Shown: positions 12,430 to 25,371, counted from the stretch's first letter. The stretch: 64,000 bases of DNA from Tolypeutes matacus (GCA_026826555.1 JAKSZT010017954.1:6745144-6809143), one strand, 5' to 3'. Numbers and translations are program-made. The notes: generated by a model not told the origin, from the letters alone.

Positions 12430-12443
12430 TTCAACCTAGTTTT

Positions 12444-13569
12444 AAGTAAATAAAATATTTTTGGATTGGTTTGGATAATTCTTGATGAGAAAATGCTGAA
12501 ACATTTTAATTAGCTCAGTTTAAGCTCAAGTCCCTCTTGCAGTGGTACTGTTGTAGGTAATGTTAGACTGTTGCTTCTTTTTCCTGCAGGCACTATAGCT
12601 CAGAGTAGGTATCTGTGTAAATGTAGAAAGATGCTGAGAAAGCCTATTGTAAAAAGGGATCGATAAGAATTTTAAAAATTAACTGTGACTAAAATTCTTT
12701 TCTAAGACATCATCTATAAGGAGAGGGCATATGGTAAGGAATAACTGGCTCATATTTCCCCCCTCCCCCAATATCTTCCTTACCTGCCCTGAATCTCCTA
12801 CTTTATTCTGGAGAGAGGGTACAGTTCCATCACCAAGCAAGAAACACATATTCTCACTTCTCTTCAGATCATAGTGTTCACAATTGAGTTTATTAAATAC
12901 CTTTAAATATTTTGTGGTTTGATGAGGAACCAGTACATTTGGTCAGACATCCCTTTCGTTAGTAAGAGAAATGTAATGTCATTTAAGCTTAGAACAAATT
13001 GAAAAAATAGTCCATGCACTTGCATGTGACAGTGTGTATAGTGCAGATCAAAGGTTCAAAGGAAATTATATTTCAGTGCCATGAACACAATAGAGACTTA
13101 GCCACTGTAATTGACAGGGAACTTAAATGGTATTCTTTAAAGGCTAGCAGTTCATAGACTGCTTCCATTCATGTCTGACACCAGCAAGCTCTTAATACTG
13201 CTGTATGTACTTATTTATTGATTAGACCATTTAAGTAGTAAGACATGAGAAAGTGAACACTATTATCTGGTAATTGACCATATTGGAGAGTTAAGTGTTC
13301 TGACAAGGAACTAAGTGTGTTTAACCTTCAGATAAGATCAATTTTAAGATAATGCAGTACCTACCTTGGTAAGGAACCAAAGCTGCTAAGAAACTTTGTA
13401 TTCTAGGTGCTTCTAAAACAATGCTGTTTTGATGACAACTCTCATAGTTAAATCATCAGATTTGTTTCTGAGAGCCATTGGTATCCCAGAGCAACCTGTA
13501 AAGGGGTTACTAACTTTCATACTGTACTTAGGATAAAAGCTCAAATGGAACGGATCAATGGTAAGCAGC
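12444..13569. other. Unassigned stretch
   Basis: AT-rich sequence with no recognised gene, RNA or repeat. Confidence 0.5.
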
Positions 13570-14640
13570 GTTGCTCAGACATTCATTCATTCATTTAAGA
13601 AGCAACTTTTGGGTACCTTCCATGTGCCAATCATCATGCTGGATTCTAGGACTCTGAAGACTAGTAAGATACATGCATAGACTTGGAGGAATTTACATTC
13701 CAGGAAAATAGTTTCCAACTTTGTTTTATCCATTAAATCTTTAAAACCAAAGCTTATGTGAATCCTTTGTTTCTAATGTGCAACAGAAGGGTTCCCAAAT
13801 CCTGTCTTCTTTGCCTCTGATCCTTTTCCTGTGTGCTCATTGAACGTAGTTTGAAACTGACTTCTCTTGGGGACAGATCCATAAGCAAATACCACAACTC
13901 GTGATAAGTGATGTAATAGAAGTAAGAACAAAACTGATAAGAGAGCATGGAAAAAGGATATGGCTGAATCTGCATGCAAGTTTGGGAAAGTCTTCACAGA
14001 GGAAGTGACTTTGAACTCTGTCATGTTGGATGAGTAGATGCTCATTAGAGAAAGGGGGTGGTTCAAGGTAGTGTAGACAGCATGTAAAGGCTATGGTGTG
14101 CTTGGGGAGCTAGCTAGTCCTGCTTACATGTCTGCAATAGAGGTGTTTAGAAAGGAATTGTGGGAGATAAATCAGGAAAGTAGGTTAGGCTGGAAATCCT
14201 GTAAACAGCAGTAGCTTTTAATCAGAAGAGTAAAATAATCAGATTTGAATTTTTGTGAGGTGATACTGGCAACCACAGGAATCCACAGGGGGGCATTTTA
14301 GATAAGAGGTGATGTAGTTTCACCTAGGGCAATAATAGTGATATTTGAAAAGAAGGAACATTCCGGAATTAGGAATTAAGTGGTGATAATTGACATATCT
14401 GTGTCACTAAATGTGAAGTACTAGGGAACCATGACAGAGGAGTTAAGGGTGACTCTTGAGATACCTAACCCTGAGGACTGCATTGATGGTGATTTGCATT
14501 ACAGGGGAAGGATTGAGATGAAGATAAGATTAGGGGGGAATTAGTTCTGTTTGAAGGTGTTGAGTTTGAGGTGCCTGTGGGACATCCAGGTGGGGAGCTT
14601 TAGCTGACAACTGAAGAAAAGAACGGGGTTAGAAATACCG
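13570..14640 (-). mobile_element. L2 (CR1-clade LINE) fossil
   Basis: The left end (about 13575-13700) reads as the reversed L2 3' terminus (CATTCATTCATTCATTTAAG, CATGTGCCAATCATCATGCT). Further right, blocks such as GTTGAGTTTGAGGTGCCTGT and GGACATCCAGGTGGGGAGCT match the reversed L2 reverse-transcriptase region. Order and orientation agree with one decayed antisense element. No open frame survives, and the internal boundaries are approximate. Confidence 0.7.
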
Positions 14641-15049
14641 ATTTATAAAGCAGTTCTTGAAAATGTAGGCTTGCGTATGCTCATTAGTGCTGCCTAGAAG
14701 AGTGCTGTTACGCAAAGCAAGCAGTCAGAGGTGTTACTTGATGTGCAGGGAAGAGTGGTTTTGCAAAAGAAAAGAGAGTTTTCATAAAGAAAGGACATCT
14801 TCCCAAGGCCACTGGCTTTGAAAGCTAGAGGGCCACTGACCTTAGGCAAGAACTGTTTCAGTGTAATGATGAGGGTGGAGGACGGGTTAGAATATTTCAA
14901 AAAGGTTGATGAAATGTAAGGTATGGAAGTGAGAAAATGCATGCACACCTAGTGCTTTGGGTGATGGGAATGGAAAGGAGACAGTGGCTAAAGGGACAAG
15001 CAAAGTGGAAAACTGTATATGTGTATGCAGACAAGTTGAATATGTTGGT
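14641..15049. other. Unassigned stretch
   Basis: No recognised feature. It may be further decayed L2, but the signal is too weak to claim. Confidence 0.4.
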
Positions 15050-15275
15050 ACGCGGGCGAGAGCCGTCTGTCATTGGGATAGTTAGGGCTTTGGAATGGCA
15101 AATTTCAAGTCTGCCATTCACTAGATCCTAACTTAAAGCAAGGTCTTCTATGAGATTCTGATTCATCTTGTATAAAACAAGATTAGTACTACCTATATTT
15201 TGGAGTTTTGTAAAGATTAAATGAAATAATGGTATGAAAAGTACCTAGAACACAGAAGGCACTAAATAAGTGGTA
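15050..15275 (+). repeat. MIR SINE
   Basis: Sense-orientation MIR pattern: TGAGATTCTGATTCATCTTG, AAACAAGATTAGTACTACCT, AAAGATTAAATGAAATAATG, GTACCTAGAACACAGAAGGC. Diverged but in the correct order. Confidence 0.75.
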
Positions 15276-16465
15276 ATTTGTTTTGTTTTGTTTTCCTATA
15301 AGGAAAAGAGAGATTAAAGATACAAGAGAGGGAGAGGATGAAATATATGGCCTCAGAGAAAGGAGGCAGGTGGAGCCTGAGATCTGGAACCAGGGATAGA
15401 GGGATAGCTTCAAAAGTGGGGAAGGACATATCTTCCTGGGTAATAGAAGGGAAGGACAATTTAAGTTACGCTGCAGTGACATATAGCCCTCAAATCTAAA
15501 TCTGTTGATGCAGCAAACAAAGATTATTTCTCACTCATGTTCCACGTCCAGCACTCATCTTAGCCACTCAAGGTCTCAGGCGGATGGAGTGCTCCAGCTC
15601 AGCATTTGCTTTCACAGTTATCGCAGAACAAGTCACATGGTTACCTTCTACCTCAAGGGGGCAAGAAAGTGCCTAGAAGTGGAGGAAGAGGGGCAGGAAA
15701 TATTTGGTGAACAGCCAATGACTAGCAAAATGGGTAAAGCTTTAGGTAGAAGTAAATGTGGAGGGTGATGCCAGTGTTGTCTCTTTTCTTTGTGAAGGAG
15801 AGAGCAAAAGTATGATCCACTAGGAATGGAAGTATGGGTTTGACAAGAGAGGTAAGTATTTAGAACAGCCATTTGTTAAAATAATTAAACAGGAACATAG
15901 CAGCTAAGGAAAAGGAAGTTGTGCTGGTTAAATATTTATCATTAAGGCTCCATACAGAACGGAATGGTAAAGCAGCTGTGATTCAGTTTCTTGGTTCAGC
16001 TGTAGCTTAAAATTAGAAGCTGCCCATCAATAATTTTCCCAGGGGAGTGATTCTACTGTAACAGCATATAGCCTAGAGAGAAAGGAAATGCACAAAGAGC
16101 AGGCTTTCTTGGAATGGGGAGGGAAACCACCACAGAGAGAGATTGATTGTACATCTATCCCTGGAAATAAAAATGAGTACTCTTTTATCAGTCAATCTGT
16201 AAGCACTTCTGCTGCTGGCCTAGTATTTTGACACTGTGGAAAACAAGAGAAGTTTATGACTTTATCCTTGCTTGTGATGGATAATGTGGTCAAAGTGACA
16301 AAGCTCATGCTGTGAGTTTGGGGGGTTGTTTCATGTATATCACTTATTGCCCTAATTAGTGAAATTTGAGGAAAGGGTTTCATGGAATAGAAGAGATTAA
16401 AAACTAGACCTTGTGCCACAATAAAAGACACAGAAGAGAGACAGTGAAAGAAGCAGCAAAATCAG
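15276..16465. other. Unassigned stretch, part may be an ancient LTR
   Basis: About 15500-15720 (CAAAGATTATTTCTCACTCA, then AGTCACATGG and GGCAGGAAATATTTGGTGAA) resembles an old mammalian LTR or DNA-transposon consensus, but I cannot name the family or place its ends. The remainder shows nothing recognisable. Confidence 0.35.
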
Positions 16466-16652
16466 GGAGCTGAGGTGGCGCAAGAGATTGAGCAGCCTCT
16501 CTCCACTCTGGAAGGTCCCAGGATCACTTCCCATTGCCACCTAAAGAGAAGACAAGCAGACACAGAAGAACACAGAGAAAGCAGACAGTGAGTGCAAAAC
16601 AATGGGGGGCTGGGAGGATAATAAATAAATAAATCTTTAAAAAAAAAAAAAA
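16466..16652 (+). mobile_element. DAS-III-like SINE with extended tail
   Basis: The head GAGGTGGCGCAAGAGATTGA and the CCTCTCTCCACTCTGGAAGG / GTCCCAGGATCACTTCCC block are followed by a non-tRNA tail rich in ACACAG and AGCAGACA, then AATAAATAAATAAATC and poly(A). This is the same subfamily as the second SINE module of the composite retroposons at 33, 36.5 and 54.4 kb. No convincing target duplication was found. Confidence 0.8.
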
Positions 16653-17141
16653 ACAAATAAGACCTTGAAGTATATGTTTAACTTGGAGGGTATATGTAAA
16701 AGGGAGGGAGGTTATCGCATGAGGAGTGGCACTGGGACAAGGTACACTGGACCAACTGGGGAGAACATATATTGGGACAGACCAGTTAAAAGACTTCACA
16801 GTAATCCAGATGTCCTCTTTTCATCTACTCTCCACTAGAATATAATGACTCCCTATTACCTTTACAATGATGTCCCCATCTTAGTCTTGTTTGGACATGC
16901 ACTATTTGAAAGGACTGAATGTCCAAACTAGATACCCAAAGGATATTAGGGTAGGGGAAATTGGGATATGTTGGAACGAGAGGTCAGACCCATGAGGTAC
17001 AGTTAGAATGAAAAGATCTCACCAGAAGGCTCGGTTCAGGAGTATAGCCCAGAACTTTGCAGGGTCTGTAACAAAGCCAGACAAGACCCCAGCCCCAGTC
17101 AGAGACTGGAGGCTAGGTGAGTTTTAAGACAGACATCAAAG
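16653..17141. other. Unassigned stretch
   Basis: No gene or named repeat recognised. Confidence 0.45.
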
Positions 17142-17157
17142 CAGAAATGCTATTTTC

Positions 17158-17976
17158 TTTTCTTTTCTTTTTAGTAGTTTTATTGAGATATAATTCACAT
17201 ACAACATAATTTACCCATTGAAAGTGTTTAATTTAATGGATTTTTTGTATATTTGCAGAGTTTTGCATTCATCACTCATCACATCATACATTTTAGAGCA
17301 GTTTCCTTACTCCAAAAAGAAAAGCTCCACACCCCTTAGTGCATTCACCACTACAATTTTAGAATATTTATTACCCAAAAAAGAAACTCTGTACCCTTAG
17401 TTGTCACCTCCCATTCCCCAAACACACCTCACCGTTAGGCAACCACTAATCTACTTTCTGTCTCTAGAGATTTGCCTAATTTGGACATTTCATATAAATG
17501 CAATAAAAAATATGTTGCCTCTTGTGACTGGCTTCTTTCACTTACGATAATTTGTTCAAGGTTTATCTGTGTTGTAGCATGTATCAGTGTGTCATCCTTT
17601 TTATGGCTAAATAATATTCCATTTTTTATTTTATAAATAAAATACCACATTTTATTTATCCATTCAACAGTGATGGACATTTAGGAGCTTTCTACTTTTG
17701 GACTGTTATGAAGAATGGTATGAGCATTAATTTACAAGTTTTTATGTAGACATATATTTTCATTTCCCTTGGGTATATACCTAAGAGTGGAGCTCTGGAT
17801 CATATGATATCTCTATATTTAATCATTTGAGTAACTGCCAGGCTGGTTTCCAAAGTGCTGCATCATTTTACATTCCACCAGCAATGTATGAATGTACCAA
17901 TTTCTCACATTCTCACCAACACTTAACTCTTTTTTATTATAGCCCATCTCGTGGTTTTGATTTCCATATCCCTAGT
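17158..17976 (-). mobile_element. Old L1 (L1M-type) 3' end in antisense, with target-site duplication
   Basis: Reads as the reversed 3' end of an old mammalian L1: TTTTATTGAGATATAATTCA, GGCTTCTTTCACTTACGATA, TTATTTATCCATTCAACAGT, GCTGGTTTCCAAAGTGCTGC, ATTCCACCAGCAATGTATGA. The flanks CAGAAATGCTATTTTC (17142-17157) and CAGAAACCCTATTTTC (17977-17992) match at 14 of 16 bases, so both ends are defined and the copy is 5'-truncated. Confidence 0.9.
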
Positions 17977-18193
17977 CAGAAACCCTATTTTCAAAACTAA
18001 AAGTAAAAGGCAGGTTTGGGGACTTTGGCAGAAGCCTTAACTAAGAAGTATCTGGAGACCAATATGAACAAAGGAGGATTTCAGGCAATTCAAGACCGAT
18101 ACAGTTGAGGTAGCCTATTATGGTTTGTCTAGCCTGTGGTATTGCCATGTTCCACAGTAATGAATCAACAGAGATTACTATTCTGTAGATTAT

Positions 18194-18370
18194 TTGTTCT
18201 CATTCCTTAACTGCATTCAATTAGAGTCACCTGGAAATGTTATAAAAATGCCAGTACTCAGACCCTATACCTGTCCAATTGAACCAGAATATCCAGCGGA
18301 ATAGCCCCGGTACCAGTATTTTTTTAAATCTCATGTAACATGATTCTAATTCCTGGTAAGGATTGAAAGC
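18194..18370. mobile_element. MER5-type hAT fossil
   Basis: The pattern TTAGAGTCACCTGGAAATGT, CCAGTACTCAGACCC and TGATTCTAATTCCTGG follows the MER5A consensus order (a non-autonomous hAT-Charlie element of about 190 bp). The terminal inverted repeats have decayed. Confidence 0.65.
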
Positions 18371-20779
18371 CAACAGTAGCAGGATTCAATCATAGAATAA
18401 ATTTGCTGATTGTATGTACTTCTCAGTTAACTGTCTTTATTTTGACCTGTAAGCTTTCCTGAGATACCTATGTAACTGAATTTGGCCAAAAAAAATTTGA
18501 GACATGAATGCAGTGTGCACAGACAACCTGAATAATAGCAGAGAGAAAACCCAGTGTGTAATTCATAAAATAAACTTCTCTCCCAGCTAATCCCCCAAAT
18601 TAAAAGTTTGGTCAAAGAATTGAGTTTTCTCATTTCTTCTATTGGCTCCCCATGAGGCACTCATTTATTTCCAATTATTTTTATCTCTTTGAATTAAAAA
18701 ACTATTGATGCTTTTCCAGGTAATGAATCATTTCATTGATTAGTTTATGTATTATAAGGCATTAATTTGATGTAACAGGTCACTGATAGATTTCCCAATA
18801 GTTGGCTCTAGGTATGAGCGTCTCTTTTGGTTGTATTGGTTTGAACAGATACCATTTCTATGTGAACCTTGACCTTTCTAATTGACCTGATGCATCCAGA
18901 TTTCAGGGAGTAGATAATTCAAGGTGATGTTCCACTACTATAACATCACTGGTTTCTCTAGGACTAGGGTATGTTTAATTCTCTATAGGGATTTAGGGCC
19001 ATTTGTATCTTCTATTTAAATTGTAGCTCTATTCATAAAACTGGAAAGGATGAGAACTGACCTGGGATATTATCCCTTTAGATTGGCACCAAATTTTAAG
19101 TCATGAAAGTATGAATTTTCATTGCCTGGGCCCTTCTTGAAAGGGATCAGATGTCCCCTGACTTACATTTGAGCTACATGGTTTCAGAAAATGAAAACTC
19201 ATATTCCAGAAAGAAGAAGTAGGCAATGCAGAAATGTTAGTAATCCAACTTATGTTCAAATGCCATCCAGGCCAGGGACTAGCCTTTCGTTTCACTGAAG
19301 ATTGAGATTTCTTACGTTAAGTTTTTTTAAAGAAAAGGGCAAGGGAAAGGAAGGTCAGGATGAGGGATATGGAGGAAGGTGTTAGTGTTTTTGTTAAGGG
19401 AATAATATTCACCTTACTAGAACTACTCAAAATCTGTGCAATAATCCAGGCCACCTCTTCCTTCAAAAACAAACTGTGTCCTGTTTGTATTTGGTCTCAG
19501 ATAGGTTCTATCTAAATTAAATGCAAGTTTGGCATGTCGAGCTATTGGTGTGAAGTGCATTGTAGACAAAATTGAAATGGAAACAATGGAGAGTAAACAT
19601 GTTTTAGACATCAGTATCTCTTAATTAGCTAGATTTCTATTTCTTGGACTCTTATTGTGTATCTCATCTTTGCTTCTTCTTTGTTTTCTTTTTCTTTTCC
19701 TTCTTTATTTCTCCTTTCTTTCTTCCTCCTCCTCCTCCTATTTTTTTAATAAAACCATTTGCTTATAAACTGCAACCTGGAAAGAAAATGGGAGTATGTT
19801 ATATATCCTTAAGATCTAAAAGGAAAAGAAACTAACCCTGTGAATAACTTCCACTTTGAGCATTTAGGCTGGTTGCAGGGCCCAGGGAACTAATCTACTG
19901 AATTCGGAAGGATATGGAACCATTTGTCCTGGGAGAAGCAGTACACTAAAAAGAAGAGGAAGAAGTTATGGAGGAGGGTGAGGCTCTGCTGATGAAAGTA
20001 GCTGTCAAATTAGCAGGTTTGGAAGTTGTAGTGCATATTGTTATAAGCTGCTCAAGTTCACACCAGAGCAACCCAGCTCCATCCGTCTTTCTCAGTTTAC
20101 ATTTTAATTGGCTTGTAGTTAAGTTTTTTAAACACTGCGAGATTGCTGACATACACTGTAATATGTGAATAATTTATGGAGGTTGCTCAAGACAAGCTTT
20201 TTCTTTGATTTGAGAATCCAAGGGGAAGGGGAAGAAGCAAGATGAGACTGTCTGGGAGGGGGCAAGGACAGAAGAGTAGACACAACTGCATATTGTGTGC
20301 TGGATGTTAAATGTTTCTGCTTGTGTAGTCAGTAGCATTTGGGATTTCAGGGAGGTTTGTACAATACGATCTTATTAGTAACAATTCTGTCAAGGGAGCA
20401 CCCAATTAAAGTGAATTGGGTTTATGACTCCCTCTTGGTTTCTTAAAATATGTGGTTATAAAATCTCTTTGATGTGAGTATTAGATAATAAGGGTGGATT
20501 TTGTTTTGGTTTTGGTGTTTTTTTTTTTTTTCGTTGGTTTTAATAATTCCTACTACTACTGAGAATTCACTTGTTTATAAATGCAGGAGTAGGCATTTTC
20601 CCCAAACTCTCTTTCTCTTTTCTCCTCTCACAGTAATCTAGAGAAGATGGAACTGGTATCAGCAAGCCATCATTCTAGCTAAGAACTTGACTGCCTTGAG
20701 GAGTGGTTTGCCGGACAACTCTGATTCTAGAATACCACCGAATTAAGACCTGCAGGAGAATCCTCTTTCCTTCTAAAAT
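18371..20779. other. Unassigned stretch
   Basis: No gene recognised. A pyrimidine-rich tract lies at about 19665-19750 (TTCTTTTTCTTTTCC, CCTCCTCCTCCTCC) and a T-run at about 20518-20532. The short open frames here are compositional. Confidence 0.5.
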
Positions 20780-21170
20780 ATAATTTTTTTTTCATTAGAA
20801 AAAGAGTATATTATACAAAATTTGGAGAGTGTAAAGAAAAGAATAAAAATCACCCATAACTCCCACTCCCATTGATAATGATTGGTTAAGCTTGTTTACA
20901 TCATTCCAGCCTTTTTTCTATTCATACATAGTGAACATAGTTGGAATCGTATATACTATTTAGAATTCATCCTTTTCCACCAAATGCTATCTCATGAGCA
21001 TTTTATCATATAAGTAAATAGTTTAAAGTGCCATTTTTAATGACTACATAATATGTGTGTATTTTATGTGAATTTATTGTTTTATCTAACTTATTTCCTA
21101 CTATTGAAATGATGTATTGTTTATAATTTTATCCATTTTAAATAGGGAAGCAATAAATATATTTTTTAGT
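20780..21170 (-). repeat. Ancient L1/HAL1-like fragment
   Basis: Contains AAAATCACCCATAACTCCCA, CATTCCAGCCTTTTTTCTAT, GTTGGAATCGTATATACTAT and TAATGACTACATAATATGTG, which follow a well-known decayed mammalian LINE 3' pattern in reverse. The family assignment is tentative. Confidence 0.5.
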
Positions 21171-22289
21171 TAAATCTTGATTTTGGGGGGAAGTTCCTAG
21201 AAGAAGTTCTACACGAGTCTGAGGAGGGTACCAGCAGTGGTCTGAAGAGTCTGAGGAAACTCTGGGTTTGAGGGAAAAAAATCTGAGGAAATGACCAGCA
21301 ACCCCTCAAGAGCAATTTTGTCTTGAAAAGAGGGATGAAACCCAGATTTTTAAATTAATGAAATTAATTGCTTCCTATTTTTTTTTAAAATTGATGATGA
21401 CATTCAATCCAGGATTCTTTGAAATTATTAAGATTTTTTTTTTCCTTGTGGTGTTTCTTACCCACAAAACCTGTTAGGATTAATGTAGATGATTTTTTTC
21501 GTTGCCAATTGGTATATAACTACCTACGACTTGATGTAATCAGCTGAGATGCTGCAGATGTATTGCCTGTCAACTCCAATAAAAAAAGTGGGCAGGTAAG
21601 TAAAGGGACGTCTTACTGTTAAACTTACAGTCAAATGATTATAAGTAACATTTAGTTTGATGTATAATCAAAGGGCAGGAAAATCATTGTTTAGGCAGGA
21701 GGAGCTTTTTGAAAGAGTGAAAAGGAAAATGATTTTATTGGGGTTGAGATGAGTGGCCTATCAATTGACACAAAGTTTTCCTTTTTAAAAATATATTCAT
21801 ATATTAGAAATAAGGTGAAAGACATAAGGCCTTAAGATTTCCTCTCAGTTTGATATCTTTTCCACGTAAGGTAGCTAAGTCCATATCCTCATGCAGCTCT
21901 AGGAGATAGGCTTTTTCCCCTAAGATCAGGCCTGGCTTCAAGGTCATCCAATGTGTATGTGCATGTGCAGGCATGCACATGTGTTTATGTGTGTATGTAG
22001 ACCGTAAGGAGATGAAGCAGGAACTTCTTAAAGGAAGTGTTGCGCTGCAAATGGGTAGCTGCTGTCTGTAGACCCAGAAAGCCCCTGACAGTACAACAGC
22101 CTTTGGGAATAGCTGCTCCAAGGCAAGCCCTTTAGCTGCTCCTTCCTAGGAATGCCCCGAGGCTCTCTGCGCCTTAGGATGGGAATACACACGCTGAGGG
22201 CAGTGAGCTTGTAGTCAGAGCCTTTGTCATACTCAGTTCTTTCAGAGGGAAGATGTATCTCAAAGACACTATACCTTTTATATAGAGAG
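21171..22289. other. Unassigned stretch
   Basis: No recognised gene or named repeat. A TG/CA-rich patch is present near 21953-21998. Confidence 0.45.
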
Positions 22290-22440
22290 AGGGAAAGAAG
22301 TTGTAGGTTTACGAAAAATCATGCATAAAATACAGAGGTCCCATATACCACCCTATTATTAACACCTTGTATTAGTTTGGTACATTTGTTGTAATTCATG
22401 AAATATTTTTATAATTGTACTATTAACTTGTATCCAAAAG
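22290..22440 (-). repeat. L1 3'UTR fragment
   Basis: TTTACGAAAAATCATGCATA, GGTCCCATATACCACCCTAT and TATTAACACCTTGTATTAGT match the reversed 3'UTR of old mammalian L1 elements. Short and decayed. Confidence 0.65.
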
Positions 22441-23522
22441 ACACAATACCTATTTAAGTGTCTAAAGACTTGTGAGGCAAAGAATGTATTTATAGTGTAT
22501 ATTTTTTCTATCTCAAAATCATAAGGATACAAGAGATGAGAGCTATTAGTACCATAAAAGTCTTTGTTTGGAGGTTCTTTTGGAGGTTCTTTTGGAGGTC
22601 ACTGAACCCTGGAATTTCTCCCCTTCCCACCTCACTCTGGAGCCAAGAAGCCAATAACTACATTAAAATGTGTGTATCTGGCAAGGGTGAACCAAGCCCA
22701 TCTCATTTAATGATTTTCATGCTTTGTATTGGCTATTCATTATCTCTTCAACAAGAATTTATTTAATGCCAGTTTTGTGCCCAGCAAGGTAAAATGGAAT
22801 GCAAGAGAAGGCTTATGTTATGCTCATTACACTTTAGGGCTTTCCAAAAAAAAACAAAGTAAATATGTGATCCACTTACTGTCAATCACAGTATTTTTAT
22901 TTGTAATGATTCCATGTTTCAGTTGAAGAAAGTATTTATTATTCTGGGAAAAAAAACATCAGCTGAATTAATGGCAGATTCCAAATGGGTACCAAGCTAT
23001 ATTCAGAATCCAATTATTTTAAGTTTAAGTTAGATGCAGTTGTTGAGGTTTGCCATCTTTCCTGAAAAGTCTAAATAAGCTGTTTTCAGATTACATACAA
23101 TAATTGGTGCCTACCCTGAGTCTCTCTTTTTGCCAAGTTTCAGCTTATAACCTATTTTAAAGCTTAGTCCTAAACACTCCCAAACCAATGGAACGATGGC
23201 AGGCACCATCTTAACTCATAATATTTTCACAAGAACATGTTAAAACTTAGAATAATGACCAGGTTTGAGAACGGAAATGGGAAAAGAGAGGAGGACACAA
23301 GCACATTTCTCTACGACTTTTTTTCCTAGATGGCTGAAGAGAGAGAACATTGTTGCTCAGAAAGGGATGAATTAAAAGGAGGCTTCTGCAACAAATTAAC
23401 ATATTTGTGGGATGATAATGGGTGATAGGATTGGAGTTTTAAAATGTTCCCATGTGAATATTTTCCAATTCTTTTTCCCTGCCTTTGGTATTAAACACAT
23501 TGCTTAATTCTTATCTCCTAGA
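22441..23522. other. Unassigned stretch with a small 12-bp tandem repeat
   Basis: At about 22566-22600 the unit TTTTGGAGGTTC is repeated nearly three times. Nothing else is recognised. Confidence 0.5.
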
Positions 23523-23752
23523 CCAAGGGTCAGCAAACTTTTTCTGTAAAGACCCAGATAAGATAGTAAATAATTTAGGCATTGTGGGCCACATAGATGT
23601 CTGTCCTATGTTCTTCTTTCCTTTCTTTTTCTTTTCTTTTTTCTTTTATAACACTTTAAAAAATGTAAGAGTTATGCTTAGCTCATAACCTATGCAAAAA
23701 CTGACAGTGGGTTGGATTTTGCCTGCGGACTGTAGTTTGTCAACCTATGCCC
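23523..23752. mobile_element. hAT-type MER fossil
   Basis: Starts AAGGGTCAGCAAACTTTTTC, TGTAAAGACCCAGAT and TAGGCATTGTGGGCCACA, and ends GCGGACTGTAGTTTGTCAAC. This is the common mammalian element whose ends are near-inverted (GTCAGCAAACT / AGTTTGTCAAC). The centre has been replaced by a T-rich stretch. Confidence 0.75.
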
Positions 23753-24619
23753 TAGAGAAATGGGGGCTGGGGGGAATCCTAGACGAGCATGCCTGTCATA
23801 TATGCTCACATGATTTTTCTTTTTCTGCTGCTTGCTTTGTTCTCTGCTGGTCACTGGCTGTCTCAGGAGCTAGTCCCTGGAGTCTTGCTCTCTTGTGTGA
23901 TGTAATAGTATGAAATGGTGTTTCCAGTGGAAGGCCTGCAGGGGTAAATGCTGCCTCTAATTAACCTGTACATTTAGTGCCATTATCCTTTATCTTGAAT
24001 GCAGTTGTGCTAGGGGAGGAAAAGGAAAGTGCTTCATTATAATAACTGTTTCACATTGTCTTATGTTTGTATGATGAAGTACAAAAAGCCTGGAAGATGA
24101 AGCTGTCAGTCACTAAGTGTCAATGGGAGCCTCTTGGTTTTTAGCATTTAATAATCATACTCTTTATGGTAGGTGTTGTTGAATGAAACCTCAGGTCACA
24201 AACTTTGTCCACAACCTTGACCCAAGAAGACATCTGGCATATGTAAGTTATGGCTAATGTGTACCAATTGGATAATGTCATTGACAAATTGTGGCTTTGT
24301 TGATGCTTGTTTATTTATTTGCTTGTTGCCTTAATTAGAGTACTTTGGATTGTTATTTGTCTTTTTAGTATGTTTACTGTCTCCCTAATTAGATGTTAAG
24401 TAGTTCTATTACAGCGAATGTGTCTCAAACTTCTTCCATGCCTAAGGTCTGTTGGAACATGATTGTAGGATTTTTGAGTTTGCCAAAGGAACAGCTTTCG
24501 CTTAAGCTGTTTGGAACTTTAAACATTTTTTACCCTTCTTTTCTATTTCATCCTTCCCTGATAAGGTTAATTTTGTAATAAAGAGATCGGTTACTAGATA
24601 TGATGCACAAAAAAGATCA
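23753..24619. other. Unassigned stretch
   Basis: No gene or named repeat recognised. Confidence 0.45.
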
Positions 24620-24840
24620 ACAACCACAAACATTTATTCATCCTGTATACCAGGCACTAGGCTTAGCTCTTCATATGAATTAATTTATTTAAAGTCCACA
24701 ATATATCTACATATTACAGAAGAGAAAACAAAGGCTTAGAGACGTTACAAAATGTGCTCTAGGTCACAAAGGTAATAAATGGCAGACAGGGATCTACTTC
24801 AGAGTCCATACTTGTAGATACCATGAATGCATTCAGAAGA
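24620..24840 (-). repeat. MIR SINE
   Basis: Reversed MIR order: CATTTATTCATCCTGTATAC, CAGGCACTAGGCTTAGC, TATTACAGAAGAGAAAACAA, AGGTCACAAAGGTAATAAAT, CAGGGATCTACTTCAGAGTC. Confidence 0.85.
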
Positions 24841-25190
24841 GCAGACTGTATGTGATACCTCATTTTATTCTCACAATGGTTAGAGAGCTTATAATTTTCC
24901 AAAGCATGATGTCATGTTTAAATTTCAAAATGAAATTATTTAAAATAACATGTAAAATTCTTTGAAAGCTCTAAAGTGCTATACAAATGTAAAGTACTCA
25001 AAATAATCTAGTGATGGACAAATGTTAAAAGCTATAAATATACAGAGCAAAAACCATCTAGAATATTAAACTGTGGTCTAAGCATTATGCAAACTTGCTA
25101 GAGCCTGCCTGGCAATTTTGTTAGAACATTGTTTCATATACCATTTTATTCATACCACTTCTAATCCTTGTTAGGCTTGGCACTGCCTTT

Positions 25191-25371
25191 TAAAATGCTG
25201 TATGAAAGAAATAAAAATAATAAAAAAAGAAAAAATAAATAAAAAAAAACAAAAAAATAAAAAAAGACAAAAAAATATAAAAATAAAAAAAAGAAAAAAT
25301 AAAAAAAAGAAAAAAGAAAAATAAAAAAAAATGAAAAAGAAAAAAATAAAATAAAATAAAATGCTGTATGA
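25191..25371 (+). repeat. A-rich tract flanked by a perfect 15-bp direct repeat
   Basis: TAAAATGCTGTATGA occurs at 25191-25205 and again at 25357-25371. Between them lie about 151 bases that are almost only A with interspersed T and G and no SINE or LINE body. The flanking repeats look like a target-site duplication around a retroposed tail. The long Phe-rich open frames on the minus strand are artefacts of this tract. Confidence 0.9.
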
